From Afipia carboxidovorans OM5 (GTDB lineage: Bacteria; Pseudomonadota; Alphaproteobacteria; Rhizobiales; Xanthobacteraceae), in assembly GCF_000218565.1 (NCBI RefSeq), contig NC_015684.1:1240001-1304000 (forward strand): a stretch of DNA of 64,000 nucleotides, given 5' to 3'. Positions within the stretch are counted from its first letter, which is position 1; each line of letters opens with the position of its first letter. The notes beneath the pieces were generated by a model. That model was not told the origin of the DNA. It made no database searches and saw only the letters and a program-made list of their open reading frames with translations. Below, piece by piece: positions 43,594 through 53,002 of this stretch. The translations under genes were made by a program, and so were the position numbers.

Positions 43594-44406
43594 TCAGTGA
43601 ACGCGCCGTTGCGTGGCCCCGCGCAGTCGCGAGAGAATTTCGACACGAATGGCGCCAAGCTCTGCGATGTAATCCTCGCGCGGCGTCGGCAGGTCGATGC
43701 GCCATTCGCCGATGATCCGTGCGGGCGCGCCGCCAAGCAGCAGAATGCGATCGGACACCAGCAGCGCTTCATCGATATCGTGGGTGATGAGGATCGCCGC
43801 GGTATGGAAATTGTGCACAACCTTGAGCAGCAGATGCTGCATCTCGGTGCGGGTCACTTCATCGAGCGCGCCGAACGGCTCGTCGAGCAACAGGATTTCC
43901 GGGTTGCGTGCGAGGCAGCGCGCGAGCGCGGCGCGTTGCGCCATGCCGCCGGACAATTGTGCCGGGAAGTAACGGCGCGCGTGTGTCAGTCCGACTTCGC
44001 GGATTGCAACATCGACGCGGGCCTTGCTTTCCTCTGACGTCAGTTCGGGCTGATGCTTGAAGTTCAATCCGAATGCGACGTTCTTCTCGAGTGACAGCCA
44101 GGGCAGGAGGCTCGCATCCTGAAACGCGATGGAGACGCGCGGTGATACGCCCTGCAGCGGCTTGCCGTTCATCATCACTGCGCCGGCGGTCGGCTTCTGC
44201 AGGCCGCCCAGGACGCGCAGCAGACTTGATTTGCCGACGCCGCTCGGACCAAGCACGCTGACGGTCTCGCCGGCTTCGAGCGCAAAGTCGAACGTCTCGA
44301 CCACCGGCTGCGGCTGGCCGGGGTAGCGCAGCACAATCCCGGACGCTTCGAGAAGCGCGGCTTGCTGAGCCGGTGGAGGAGGGGCGAGTTGTGCGGTCGC
44401 TGTCAT
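43594..44406 (-). CDS. NitT/TauT-type ABC transporter ATP-binding protein
   Basis: 270 aa. Walker A GPSGVGKSS (near residue 54), signature LSGGMAQRAALARCLA, Walker B ILLLDEPFGALD and the switch histidine in LITHDIDEAL are all intact. It powers the adjacent permease. Its ATG overlaps the stop of the flavoprotein gene upstream (ATGA), tying transport to that enzyme. Confidence 0.9.
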   Translation of the reverse strand: MTATAQLAPPPPAQQAALLEASGIVLRYPGQPQPVVETFDFALEAGETVSVLGPSGVGKSSLLRVLGGLQKPTAGAVMMNGKPLQGVSPRVSIAFQDASLLPWLSLEKNVAFGLNFKHQPELTSEESKARVDVAIREVGLTHARRYFPAQLSGGMAQRAALARCLARNPEILLLDEPFGALDEVTRTEMQHLLLKVVHNFHTAAILITHDIDEALLVSDRILLLGGAPARIIGEWRIDLPTPREDYIAELGAIRVEILSRLRGATQRRVH

Positions 44407-45512
44407 GCGGTGGCGCCGACAGCCGTCGGCAACTCCTGAATGCGAAGCGCGAGTTTCAACTGCACCAGGCTCGGCGTAACGACCGGAATGAAAGCGGCCT
44501 CACGCAGCCGCCGCTGGAAGCCCGCGCCGGGTTCGGACAAATAGGCCTTGCCGCCCGAGGCGGACAGTTCGAGCTGCACGGCCTGCACCGCGATCTCGGT
44601 GAGGCGAATGCGAAGGCGGAACAGGCTCGCCGGTTGCTCAACAAAGCGCGACCCGTTCAGGCCGTCGTGCATCGCGGTTTCGGCAGCTTTGAGGTCTGCG
44701 GTCAGCGCCGCAACCGGTTCGCTCAGAATGTCGCGATCATTCTGTAGCCGGCTGCCTGCTTCCTCGAGCGAGCGACGTGCAAGCCCGATGGCCATCGCAC
44801 ATTGCATCGACAGAAAGGCAGGGCGGACAAACGGCAGCCATTCGGCCACGTTGGGATGGATGATGCGGCTCTCGCTGATATGCGCGCTGTCGATCTTGAG
44901 CGCCGCGGTGTTTGAGCCACGCATGGCCATCAGATCGAGATCGGCAGAACGCGAAAGGCCGGCGTCCTTGGACGACAACGTGGCAAGGAAAGCCGGAGCA
45001 CCGTCCGCGCCTTCGACGGCCATCGCCACATGAAAGCCCGTCGTCGGCAGGTTGGTGACCCAGGGGAGGCGGCCGTCGAGGCGCAGCCGTGCGCCATCGC
45101 GCTGTGCCCGTACCGACAGCCCCTCGATGCCCGAGAGGAATTTCATCGCATTCGACAGTCCGGTGGCGCCGCCGACGCGGCCGGCCAGCAGATCTGGCAG
45201 CAGCGCTTCGCGCAGAGCCGCGTTCGGGCTTTGCAAGAGATATTCGATGAACGTGCGATGGCCCCAGAACACGAAGCCTGCCGTCAGCGATCGTGCCGAG
45301 ACTTCGGCGATCGCTGCGGCCGCTTCACCAACATTGCCGCCGCTGCCGCCCCACTGAACCGGCACGCCGATGCGAAACAGGCCGCCTTCCGCGAGCTTCG
45401 GCAGAACTGATGCATCAGTGTCGGCCGCGGTATCGAGATGGAAGGCGTTGGCGTCGAGCCACGCACCAAGATCAGAGGTCAGGTATGTCACGGCAATGTC
45501 CTCGCTCGTCAT
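44403..45512 (-). CDS. acyl-CoA-dehydrogenase-like flavoprotein
   Basis: 369 aa with the acyl-CoA dehydrogenase fold, most like the flavin monooxygenase-type members (DszC/SfnB-like). The usual catalytic glutamate motif (YEGT) near the C-terminus is absent; the sequence there runs LSASGGKAYLSEPGAGFQRR. N-terminal helices and a central barrel with GATGLSNAMKFL are clear. I infer an oxidation of the compound imported by the linked ABC system, perhaps with reduced flavin from elsewhere. It overlaps both neighbours by 4 bp (ATGA on each side). Confidence 0.68.
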   Translation of the reverse strand: MTSEDIAVTYLTSDLGAWLDANAFHLDTAADTDASVLPKLAEGGLFRIGVPVQWGGSGGNVGEAAAAIAEVSARSLTAGFVFWGHRTFIEYLLQSPNAALREALLPDLLAGRVGGATGLSNAMKFLSGIEGLSVRAQRDGARLRLDGRLPWVTNLPTTGFHVAMAVEGADGAPAFLATLSSKDAGLSRSADLDLMAMRGSNTAALKIDSAHISESRIIHPNVAEWLPFVRPAFLSMQCAMAIGLARRSLEEAGSRLQNDRDILSEPVAALTADLKAAETAMHDGLNGSRFVEQPASLFRLRIRLTEIAVQAVQLELSASGGKAYLSEPGAGFQRRLREAAFIPVVTPSLVQLKLALRIQELPTAVGATA

Positions 45513-46081
45513 TCAGCAGCAATGGCGGCGGTGTTGTTCCAGGCATAGGGCTGGAGCTGCGGATTGAGATCCGGCTGCCCGAGATTGTTTGAGAAGTTGC
45601 ACAGTGTGGCGAGGCTGACGCCGAGCACCACTTCAAGCGCGTTGGCATCGGAGAACCCGGCATCGCGGAACGCCTTCAACTCGGCATCCTCGACGCGGCC
45701 GCGGCTGCGGATCACCGCGCGGGTGAAATCGGCGACGGCATTGAGGCGTGCGTCCGGCCCATGCGAACCATCGCGCAACGCGTTTACGGCCGCCTCATCG
45801 AGACCGGCCTTCTTGTAGGCGACGGCGGTGTGGCCAGCGACGCAAAAGCCGCAGCCATGGGTGGCGGCAGCGGTGATCTGTACGGCCTCGCGCTCGGCAA
45901 GTGTCAGGCCGCTGCGCGCATTGATGCCGCTGACGGTCTGGTAGGTCTCGAGTGCCACGGGCGCATTGGCGAGAAGCCCGATCAGGTTGGGCAGGAAGCC
46001 GTTCGCCTTCTCGGCGTTCTGAACTCTCTCCTTGGCGGCTTCGGGGGCTGTTGCGGCATTAAGAATAGGCAAGCGTGTCAT
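45509..46081 (-). CDS. AhpD-like carboxymuconolactone-decarboxylase-family protein
   Basis: 190 aa. The AhpD-type redox site is complete: Glu64 in LAERE, then HGCGFCVAGH with Cys77, Cys80 and His84. Such proteins act as alkylhydroperoxidases or peroxide-sensing thiol proteins. It is first in the operon and overlaps the flavoprotein gene by 4 bp, so it may cope with peroxide released by that enzyme; this is inference. The 57 bases of open frame before ATG 46081 are not family-like. Confidence 0.82.
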   Translation of the reverse strand: MTRLPILNAATAPEAAKERVQNAEKANGFLPNLIGLLANAPVALETYQTVSGINARSGLTLAEREAVQITAAATHGCGFCVAGHTAVAYKKAGLDEAAVNALRDGSHGPDARLNAVADFTRAVIRSRGRVEDAELKAFRDAGFSDANALEVVLGVSLATLCNFSNNLGQPDLNPQLQPYAWNNTAAIAAE

Positions 46082-46717
46082 GGTGCGTTCCACTAATAAG
46101 CATCGTTCCGGGCGGCCGGTGCAAAGGGCCTCGGCCACCTTTCGGTCGGATGATGAAATTCTGATGTGGGGATCGTGGAACAGGCGTCCAGCGCGGGCAA
46201 CCCATTCAGAAAAATAACAAAAAATGACCTTCCGCCTCTCGGCAGGGAGAGAAAGTTCCTCTTTTCGCGCGCAAACGAAGAAGATGATTATCCGCCTTGA
46301 GGCGATCTCCGGCGTTCATATTAATGTCTACCGGATCCGGGCGTGTGGAAGTGCTTTGGTGGCCCGACGGAGACGTCCCGTCACAACAGGCTAACGAGGC
46401 AATCGCGCCACCTAAGACCAAACCGGTCGCGTATCCATGAAAGGCTTGGCTTGCATCTTTTGTGCCGCTTCTGCTGCAGTGAACGGAATGAGCGGACAAA
46501 TCGAACGATTAAATCGCACGGCGTTGATTTCTCGTTTCACCAAGAGCGAACAGATGCAGGCATTACCGCTGGCTTCGTCATCCAAAGCTTAGAGCTAGCG
46601 ATAGCGCGCCGCCGATTGATTGCGTAGCGTGCGCGTCTGCATTGAATGTTGCATGTGCTAACACGTGTTGAAGATCTGCAACTGCTTACCGCTCACGCAT
46701 TCGTGCTTATTTCGAAA

Positions 46718-46732
46718 TGATACGATGTATCA
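46718..46732. promoter_or_regulatory. perfect 15-bp palindrome upstream of malonate cluster
   Basis: TGATACGATGTATCA, symmetric apart from the central base, 199 bp upstream of the tctC-like ATG. Confidence 0.45.
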
Positions 46733-46828
46733 GCTGTTTTTGTAGTTTTCACGATACGAGTGAAACTCATGTAACGCCGCTTTCTGCGATCCATCGTGCG
46801 ATATTTATGTATTTCGTACAGGCTGACA

Positions 46829-46843
46829 TCTAGTATATCTAGA
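46829..46843. promoter_or_regulatory. perfect 15-bp palindrome upstream of malonate cluster, GntR-like
   Basis: TCTAGTATATCTAGA, 88 bp before the first gene. The T-A-T-A-centred dyad resembles the sites of FadR-class GntR regulators, which control malonate genes in other bacteria. Confidence 0.5.
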
Positions 46844-46930
46844 ATATTTCAATTGCATATCGTGACCGACTGACATAACAAAGTCCCCCTACAAGCGCGG
46901 AAACACGCGTGAAACTCACAAGGGGGGAAT

Positions 46931-47914
46931 ATGAAGTCTCTGACTCTTGCCGGAGCTGGATTGCTCCTGTCGACACTGACCGCCGTTGCCTGGGAACCCA
47001 CCAAGCCTGTCGAAATCATCGTGCCGTTTGGCCCGGGCGGCGCTTCCGATCAGATGGCTCGCACCATGCAGGCGATCATCCAGAAGCATAATCTTTCCTC
47101 GCAATCCTTCATCGTCGTGAACAAGCCGGCTGCCACTGGCGGCGAAGCGATGCTCGACATGAAGAAGTCGAAAGGCGATGCGCACAAGCTGCTGACGACG
47201 TCCAGCACGATTTACATGACGCCGCTCGCAACCCGCATTCCTGTGACCTGGCATGATCTCACGCCGGTCGGAATGGTGGCGCAGGATGAGTTTCTCGTCT
47301 GGGTCAATCAGGCAGCGCCTTACAAGACGCTGAAGGATCTCGTTGAGGCCGCGAAGGCCGCAAAGCCGCCGTTGAAGATCGGTGGTGGCGGGTCGAAGCG
47401 TGAAGACGAACTCATCACCTATGGCATGTGGAAAGAGCTCGGCGCGACCGTCTCCTACATCCCCTACAAGAGCGGCGGCGAAGCTTCGACGCAGCTCGCC
47501 GGTGGTCACACCGCTGCGGAAACCAACAATCCCTCAGAGGACGTTGCGAACTGGCGTGCCGGCATGACGCGGCCACTCTGCGTGCTTTCGGAAAAGCGCA
47601 TCACCTACACCGAAAAGATCACGACCGATCTTGCCTGGAGCGATGTGCCGACCTGTAAGGAGCAGGGGCTTTCCTTCACCTACAACATGCTTCGCGGCCT
47701 CTTTATGCCGGGCGGCGTGACCAAGGATCAGCAGGCTTACTTCGTCGATCTTCTGAAGAAGGTCGCGGCAACGCCTGAATGGAAGGAATACCTGCAGCGC
47801 AACGCTCTTCTTCCGGATCTGAGAACCGGGAAAGAGTATGTCGACTTCCTCACGGCTGACGAAAGCAAGCACAAGACCTTGATGACCGAAGCCGGGTTCG
47901 TCTCGACAAAATAA
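46931..47914 (+). CDS. TTT-family substrate-binding protein (TctC/Bug type), probable malonate receptor
   Basis: 327 aa. A short Sec signal ends about TAVAW, followed at once by the family start EPTKPVEIIVPFGPGGASDQMARTM; KPAATGGEAMLD and PYKSGGEA are also Bug-like. It delivers a carboxylate to the membrane partners that follow. The first gene of the run ahead of the malonate decarboxylase genes, so malonate is the likely ligand (inference). GGGGGG before the ATG is a strong ribosome site. Confidence 0.85.
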   Translation: MKSLTLAGAGLLLSTLTAVAWEPTKPVEIIVPFGPGGASDQMARTMQAIIQKHNLSSQSFIVVNKPAATGGEAMLDMKKSKGDAHKLLTTSSTIYMTPLATRIPVTWHDLTPVGMVAQDEFLVWVNQAAPYKTLKDLVEAAKAAKPPLKIGGGGSKREDELITYGMWKELGATVSYIPYKSGGEASTQLAGGHTAAETNNPSEDVANWRAGMTRPLCVLSEKRITYTEKITTDLAWSDVPTCKEQGLSFTYNMLRGLFMPGGVTKDQQAYFVDLLKKVAATPEWKEYLQRNALLPDLRTGKEYVDFLTADESKHKTLMTEAGFVSTK

Positions 47915-48002
47915 ACGCGGACAGTAGGTAGGCGGCTCATAACGGGCTGCCTGCTTCTGCAAAGTCGCGCGTGATCGGGAATGCTCTTCGAAAGATAGTG
48001 GG

Positions 48003-48509
48003 ATGTCAGATCAATCAGACTTGCAGCAAGGCGAGTTCGAACGCGGCTTATCCTATCGAGCTGCGGAATGTGGATGGGCGCTTATCGTCGCGTTTTTCTC
48101 CGGGCTCGCGCTCTGGGATAGCTTTGAGCGGGGAGCAGGATGGTCTGGCGGGCCGCAGAGCGGATTCTTTCCGGCGCAGATGGCCGGCATTCTGCTCGTC
48201 GCTTCGATATTCATATTCTTTCAGGGGTTGCGTCGACCACCTGGCGTTCTCGTCACGTGGTTGCAGTTGCGTCGCGTCGCGCAGGTGCTGATCCCGCTCA
48301 CTTTTTACATCCTCGCCATCGAATATGTCGGCGTCTATGTTGCCTCCGCGTTCTTCATCGCAGGATTCATGGTTGCGTTTGGCTCGTTCCGGTGGTGGGC
48401 GGTTCTGCTGTCAGGACTCCTCATCCCGCTGGTGACGTTCTGGGTCTTCGAACTGCAGTTCAAGGTGCCGCTCCCGAAGGGGCCGCTTGAAGCCTGGCTG
48501 GGATACTGA
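48003..48509 (+). CDS. TTT-family small permease (TctB type)
   Basis: 168 aa with about four membrane segments after a polar N-terminus (SDQSDLQQGEFE). LIVAFFSGLALWDSFERGAGWSGGPQSGFFP is the TctB-like opening, and it ends PKGPLEAWLGY, the usual TctB terminus. It is the small membrane subunit between the receptor and TctA. It follows the receptor by 88 bp and precedes TctA by 9 bp. Confidence 0.82.
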   Translation: MSDQSDLQQGEFERGLSYRAAECGWALIVAFFSGLALWDSFERGAGWSGGPQSGFFPAQMAGILLVASIFIFFQGLRRPPGVLVTWLQLRRVAQVLIPLTFYILAIEYVGVYVASAFFIAGFMVAFGSFRWWAVLLSGLLIPLVTFWVFELQFKVPLPKGPLEAWLGY

Positions 48510-48518
48510 GGTGAACTG

Positions 48519-50042
48519 ATGGAAAACCTCGAGCTTCTGTTTCATGGCTTCGCGGTTGCGCTGACCTGGCACAACGTTCTGTTTATGATTATCGGCGTTC
48601 TGCTTGGTATCGTCGTCGGCGTGCTGCCGGGGCTCGGCGGCCCCAATGGCGTAGCGATCCTGCTGCCGCTGACGTTCGGTATGAATCCGACAACGGCGAT
48701 CATTCTGCTGACGGCGATTTACTGGGGCGCGCTGTTCGGCGGAGCCATCACTGCCGTTCTTTTCAATATTCCGGGTGAGCCATGGTCGGTCGCAACGACG
48801 TTCGACGGCTATCCCATGGCGCAGCAGGGTCGCGCCGGCGAGGCGCTGGCAGCGGCTTTCACGGCATCGTTCATCGGGGCGATCTCGGGCGTCATTCTGA
48901 TCACGTTCCTCGCACCGATGGTAGCGAAGTTCGCGTTACGGTTCGGTCCCGCAGAATTTTTCGCTGTGTTCCTGCTGACGTTCTGCAGCTTCATTGGCAT
49001 GGGCAAGGAGAACAAGGCGAAGATCGTTGCTTCGCTTGCAGGCGGCTTTGTGCTGGCCGCCGTCGGCATCGATACGATTTCCGGCGACATGCGAATGACG
49101 TTCGATGTTCCGGAACTGATGAACGGATTCGATTTCCTCGTTCTGGTTATCGGCATGTTCGGCATTTCCGAAATTCTGGTCACCCTAGAGGAGGGGCTGG
49201 AGTTCAAAGGCAAGCGCGCACGCATCGATATGGCCGTGGTCTTCCATGTCTGGCGTCAGATACCGCGCTATCTAAAGACGCTGGTCCGCTCATCGATCAC
49301 GGGCATGTGGATGGGCGTGACCCCTGGTGGCGCAGTCGCCGCGTCGTTCATGGGTTACGGTCTTGCGCAACGTTTCTCGAAGAACCGCGATAGCTTCGGC
49401 AAGGGCAACATCGAGGGTGTGCTCGCGCCGGAGTCGGCCGCGCATGCCGCCGGCACGTCGGCTTTGCTGCCCATGCTTGCGCTCGGCATTCCCGGGTCTG
49501 CGACTGCCGCCGTGTTGCTCGGTGGCCTGATGATCTGGGGCCTGCAGCCGGGGCCACTGCTTTTCGTCGAGCAGAAGGATTTCGTCTGGGGCCTGATCGC
49601 CTCAATGTATCTCGGCAATATTACCGGATTGCTGGTCGTTCTCGCCACGGTGCCGCTGTTCGCCGCGATTATGCGCGTACCGTTTGCTCTGATCGCACCT
49701 GTCATCCTCATGGTTTGTGCGATCGGTGCGTTTACGGTTGCGAACTCGCGCTTCGACATCTGGTTGATGCTGGTGTTCGGGATCGTTGGCTATGTGCTGA
49801 AGAAGCTGGACTATCCGCTTGCTCCGATGGTGCTGGCGCTTGTGCTCGGTGACCGGGCGGAGGATGCTTTCCGTCAGGCCTTGATCGGATCGGCTGGTGA
49901 CTTGTCGGTGTTCTTCGACAATCCGCTCGTGACCACGCTGGTGGTGCTGTCGTTCGCGCTGCTGTTGTGGGGGCCGATCACCAGCCAGGTACGTCGCCTT
50001 TTCGGACGGCCGGCCACGGTGACGGTTGAACCATCGTCCTGA
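48519..50042 (+). CDS. TTT-family large permease (TctA type)
   Basis: 507 aa, the normal TctA size, with about 12 membrane segments. The duplicated glycine/proline motifs are clear: GVLPGLGGPNGVAILLPLTFGM in the first half and GVTPGGAVAASFMGYGL plus LALGIPGSATAAVLLGGLMIWGLQPGP in the second. With TctB- and TctC-like partners it makes a secondary tripartite transporter powered by ion gradient. Followed by mdcA 83 bp on. Confidence 0.9.
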   Translation: MENLELLFHGFAVALTWHNVLFMIIGVLLGIVVGVLPGLGGPNGVAILLPLTFGMNPTTAIILLTAIYWGALFGGAITAVLFNIPGEPWSVATTFDGYPMAQQGRAGEALAAAFTASFIGAISGVILITFLAPMVAKFALRFGPAEFFAVFLLTFCSFIGMGKENKAKIVASLAGGFVLAAVGIDTISGDMRMTFDVPELMNGFDFLVLVIGMFGISEILVTLEEGLEFKGKRARIDMAVVFHVWRQIPRYLKTLVRSSITGMWMGVTPGGAVAASFMGYGLAQRFSKNRDSFGKGNIEGVLAPESAAHAAGTSALLPMLALGIPGSATAAVLLGGLMIWGLQPGPLLFVEQKDFVWGLIASMYLGNITGLLVVLATVPLFAAIMRVPFALIAPVILMVCAIGAFTVANSRFDIWLMLVFGIVGYVLKKLDYPLAPMVLALVLGDRAEDAFRQALIGSAGDLSVFFDNPLVTTLVVLSFALLLWGPITSQVRRLFGRPATVTVEPSS

Positions 50043-50125
50043 TGGTGCGCTTTGCTTGCGCGCTGCGATATCGACTATCGTGAATCGAGGCGCTCGGTGA
50101 TTTTTCTGAGAGGACAAGAACGCCT

Positions 50126-51796
50126 GTGTATCAATCTTCGATGTTAGGAAAGCCCGCACGGGACTGGACCCGGCTCGAGCAGAGCTATCGGGGCCGCATG
50201 GAGCGCGGCAACGCGATATCCGGGCACAAGATTGTCCCGCATCAGGATGCAGTCGCCTTGATGGAGGCTGTGATCGAACCCGGTGATCGGGTTTGCATCG
50301 AAGGCAACAACCAGAAACATGCAGATTTTCTCGCCGCCGAACTCGCCCGCTGTTCGCCGGAGCGGATTCACGGCCTGCACATCGTGCAGTCCAATATCGC
50401 GTTGCCGACACATCTCGATGTGTTTGAAAACGGTCTCGCTGAAAAACTCGACTTTTGTTACTCGGGCCCGCAAGGCGTTCGCATCTCGCGCCTTGTGAAA
50501 GACGGGCAGGTGAAGGTCGGCGCGATCCACACTTATCTCGAGCTTTATAGCCGCTATTTTTGTGATCTCACGCCGCATGTGAGCTTCATTGCGGCCGATG
50601 CTGCCGACCGCGATGGCAATCTCTATACGGGCGTGAATACGGAAGACACACCGGCCATTGTCGAGGCGACGGCGTTCAAGTCCGGTATCCTGATCGCACA
50701 GGTCAACCGTATCGTCGATCGCGTGCCGCGGGTTGATGTGCCGGGAGACTGGGTCAGCTATGTGATCGAGTCGCCGAAGCCTTATTACATTGAGCCGATT
50801 TTCACCCGCGATCCCGCTGTCATCACGGAAATCCAGATCCTGATGGCGATGATGGTGATCCGCGGCATCTATGAGAAATACGGTGTGACGCGGCTCAATC
50901 ACGGCATCGGATTCGATACGGCGGCGATTGAGCTGATCCTGCCGACCTATGCTGCGGATCTGGGCCTCAAGGGCAAGATCTGCCGCTATATGTCGGTCAA
51001 TCCATGTCCGACGCTGATCCCGGCGATCGAGTCCGGTTTTATAGATGGTATCCATTGCGCCGGCTCCGAAGTCGGCATGAGCGATTACGTGGCTGCGCGC
51101 TCCGATGTCTTCTTTATCGGCCGGGACGGCTCGATGCGCTCGAACCGGGTGTTCTGCCAGCTTGCCGGCCACTATGCGGATTTGTTTATCGGCTCGACGC
51201 TGCAGATCGATCTGGAAGGAAACAGTTCGACGGCAACGCATAACCGCATCACCGGATTTGGCGGAGCGCCGAATTTCGGTTCGGAGTCACGAGGCCGGCG
51301 TCATGCGAGCCCCAGTTGGCTGCTGGCGGGGCAGGAGGCATCACGCGACCCGTACCGTATGCCGCGCGGGCGCAAGCTTGTGGTGCAGCTTGTCCAGACG
51401 TTCTCCGATCCGACATCGCCGACCTTTGTCGAGCGATTGGATGCATGGACCTTGAAGGACAGCTTCGGTCTGCCGCTGCCGCCGGTCATGGTCTACGGCG
51501 ACGATCTCACGCACATTGTGACTGAAGAGGGCATTGCCAATCTTCTGCTGTGCGATGATCTTGCCGAGCGTGAGCAGGCCATTCGTGCCGTTGCGGGCTA
51601 TACACCTGTCGGCCTCGGCCGTGACCGGGCGGTAGTTACGCGATTGCGCGCCAAGGGCGCGGTCGTCTACCCCGAGGACATCGGCGTCGATAAGCGGCTT
51701 GCGACCCGCGACCTTCTTGCGGCGCGTTCCATCAAAGACCTCGTGCGTTGGTCTGGCGGTTTGTACGATCCGCCCGCGCGTTTTCGGAATTGGTGA
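50126..51796 (+). CDS. mdcA: malonate decarboxylase alpha subunit (malonate:ACP transferase)
   Basis: 556 aa. It exchanges acetyl for malonyl on the carrier thiol, making malonyl-S-MdcC and acetate. It has the CoA-transferase-like two-domain layout of MdcA, with IEGNNQKHADFLAAEL near the start, EAFKSGILIAQVNRIVDRVPRVDVPGDW-type middle sequence (seen here as FKSGILIAQVN), and FGGAPNFGSESRGRRHASPSW. Start is GTG at 50126, 10 bp after AGAGGA; an ATG five codons in is the alternative. It opens the mdc run. Confidence 0.93.
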   Translation: MYQSSMLGKPARDWTRLEQSYRGRMERGNAISGHKIVPHQDAVALMEAVIEPGDRVCIEGNNQKHADFLAAELARCSPERIHGLHIVQSNIALPTHLDVFENGLAEKLDFCYSGPQGVRISRLVKDGQVKVGAIHTYLELYSRYFCDLTPHVSFIAADAADRDGNLYTGVNTEDTPAIVEATAFKSGILIAQVNRIVDRVPRVDVPGDWVSYVIESPKPYYIEPIFTRDPAVITEIQILMAMMVIRGIYEKYGVTRLNHGIGFDTAAIELILPTYAADLGLKGKICRYMSVNPCPTLIPAIESGFIDGIHCAGSEVGMSDYVAARSDVFFIGRDGSMRSNRVFCQLAGHYADLFIGSTLQIDLEGNSSTATHNRITGFGGAPNFGSESRGRRHASPSWLLAGQEASRDPYRMPRGRKLVVQLVQTFSDPTSPTFVERLDAWTLKDSFGLPLPPVMVYGDDLTHIVTEEGIANLLLCDDLAEREQAIRAVAGYTPVGLGRDRAVVTRLRAKGAVVYPEDIGVDKRLATRDLLAARSIKDLVRWSGGLYDPPARFRNW

Positions 51797-51800
51797 TCTC

Positions 51801-52118
51801 ATGGAGCATCTTGAATTTCGCTTTCCGGGGCGGCCCGGCCTTGTCTGGAAGGCCGAAGGCAAACTCGTCGGCGTGGTCGGGTCCGGCAATCTCGAAGTTC
51901 TGATCGAGCCGGCCGACCTCAAAGGCGATTGTCTCGCAACCATCTCGACATCGATTGTCGGCTTTGGTGAGACGTGGCGGCAGGTGCTGACGGATTTCAT
52001 GGAGCGACATACGCTGTCGGACATTCGAATTTCCATCAACGATGGCGGAGCGACGCCGGCAGTGGTCTCATTGCGGCTCGATCAGGCTGTCGCGGATTAT
52101 CTCGGAGCGGCCCGATGA
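51801..52118 (+). CDS. mdcC: malonate decarboxylase acyl-carrier protein (delta subunit)
   Basis: 105 aa carrier. It bears 2'-(5''-phosphoribosyl)-3'-dephospho-CoA on a serine, most likely Ser28 in VVGSGNLEVLIEP, the segment conserved around the attachment site. The malonyl and acetyl groups ride on the thiol of this arm. It starts 5 bp after mdcA and its stop overlaps the mdcD start (ATGA). Confidence 0.9.
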   Translation: MEHLEFRFPGRPGLVWKAEGKLVGVVGSGNLEVLIEPADLKGDCLATISTSIVGFGETWRQVLTDFMERHTLSDIRISINDGGATPAVVSLRLDQAVADYLGAAR

Positions 52119-53002
52119 GCAGGAGCTATCTGGAAGCGAGCGCCCGCAACCGCATCCTGGGTCTGCTCGATCCGGGTAGCTTTGTGGAATTTCTGGGCCC
52201 GACCGCACGGGTCACCAGTCCACACCTTCCCGAGTTGGATATGCCGGTTGCCTTCGATGACGGTGTAGCTGTTGGCGAGGGCAAGATCGGTGGCCGTACC
52301 GTTCTGATTGCAGCGCAGGAAGGCAAGTTCATGGGCGGCGCCGTCGGCGAAGTGCATGGTGCGAAGCTGACCGGCCTTCTGGAGCGTGCCATCGACATCA
52401 AGCCCTCAGCGGTGTTGCTGTTGTTCGACACCGGTGGGGTCCGTTTGCAGGAAGCGAACGCTGGTCTCATTGCGGTCGGTGAAATTCAGCGCGCTGTTCT
52501 GGCTGCGCGCCATGCTGGTGTGCCGGTCATCGCGCTTGTTGGGGGACGTAACGGCTGTTACGGCGGAACCTCGATCGTTGCGCGGACCTGCGACTGGATT
52601 ATCGGGAGTGAAGAGGGACGACTTTCGATCTCCGGCCCGGAAGTGATCGAAACGGTCGAGGGCGCGGAGGAGTTCGACTCGCAGGATCGCGCGCTGGTGT
52701 GGCGTACGATGGGTGTCAAGCATCGCCGCCTGATTGGCGATATCGACCGCGTGGTGGCTGACGATATCGACGCGTTCCGCGCAGCCGCACAGGATTATTT
52801 TGGGAAATCGCGGCCATTGACGCTTGATGCGCTGAATGCGGAACAGGAATTTCTTGCAAGCCGCCTCAAGCGTTTTGAGGATTGCCGCGATGCGCGGGAG
52901 ATATGGGCGCGCCTTGGCGTCAACGAGTCGGGCCGCGTGCCGGACCTTAATCCGGATGAGTTCGAAAATCTTGCATCTTCCTGCGCGGTGCGTCGGCCAT
53001 GA
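52115..53002 (+). CDS. mdcD: malonate decarboxylase beta subunit
   Basis: 295 aa. One half of the carboxy-lyase that removes CO2 from malonyl-S-MdcC to leave acetyl-S-MdcC. It has the crotonase/carboxyltransferase fold with LLFDTGGVRLQEANAGLIAV, GGRNGCYGGTSIVARTCDW and a basic KHRRLIGDIDRVV. This is the biotin-independent system, as no biotin carrier or sodium pump gene is present. It overlaps mdcC and mdcE by 4 bp each. Confidence 0.93.
   Translation: MSRSYLEASARNRILGLLDPGSFVEFLGPTARVTSPHLPELDMPVAFDDGVAVGEGKIGGRTVLIAAQEGKFMGGAVGEVHGAKLTGLLERAIDIKPSAVLLLFDTGGVRLQEANAGLIAVGEIQRAVLAARHAGVPVIALVGGRNGCYGGTSIVARTCDWIIGSEEGRLSISGPEVIETVEGAEEFDSQDRALVWRTMGVKHRRLIGDIDRVVADDIDAFRAAAQDYFGKSRPLTLDALNAEQEFLASRLKRFEDCRDAREIWARLGVNESGRVPDLNPDEFENLASSCAVRRP

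Larger units (their letters stand above)
46082..46930. other. gene-free region between the ABC/AhpD operon and the malonate cluster
   Basis: 849 bases, more A/T toward the right (46.7-46.9 kb). It should carry promoters for both divergent units. Apart from the palindromes listed separately I see no gene; the one open frame on the plus strand (46343-46627) has no family features. Confidence 0.55.

Noticed and set aside
46343..46627. 94-aa open frame in the gap before the malonate cluster
   Set aside because: No ribosome site, no recognisable domain and atypical composition; likely chance.
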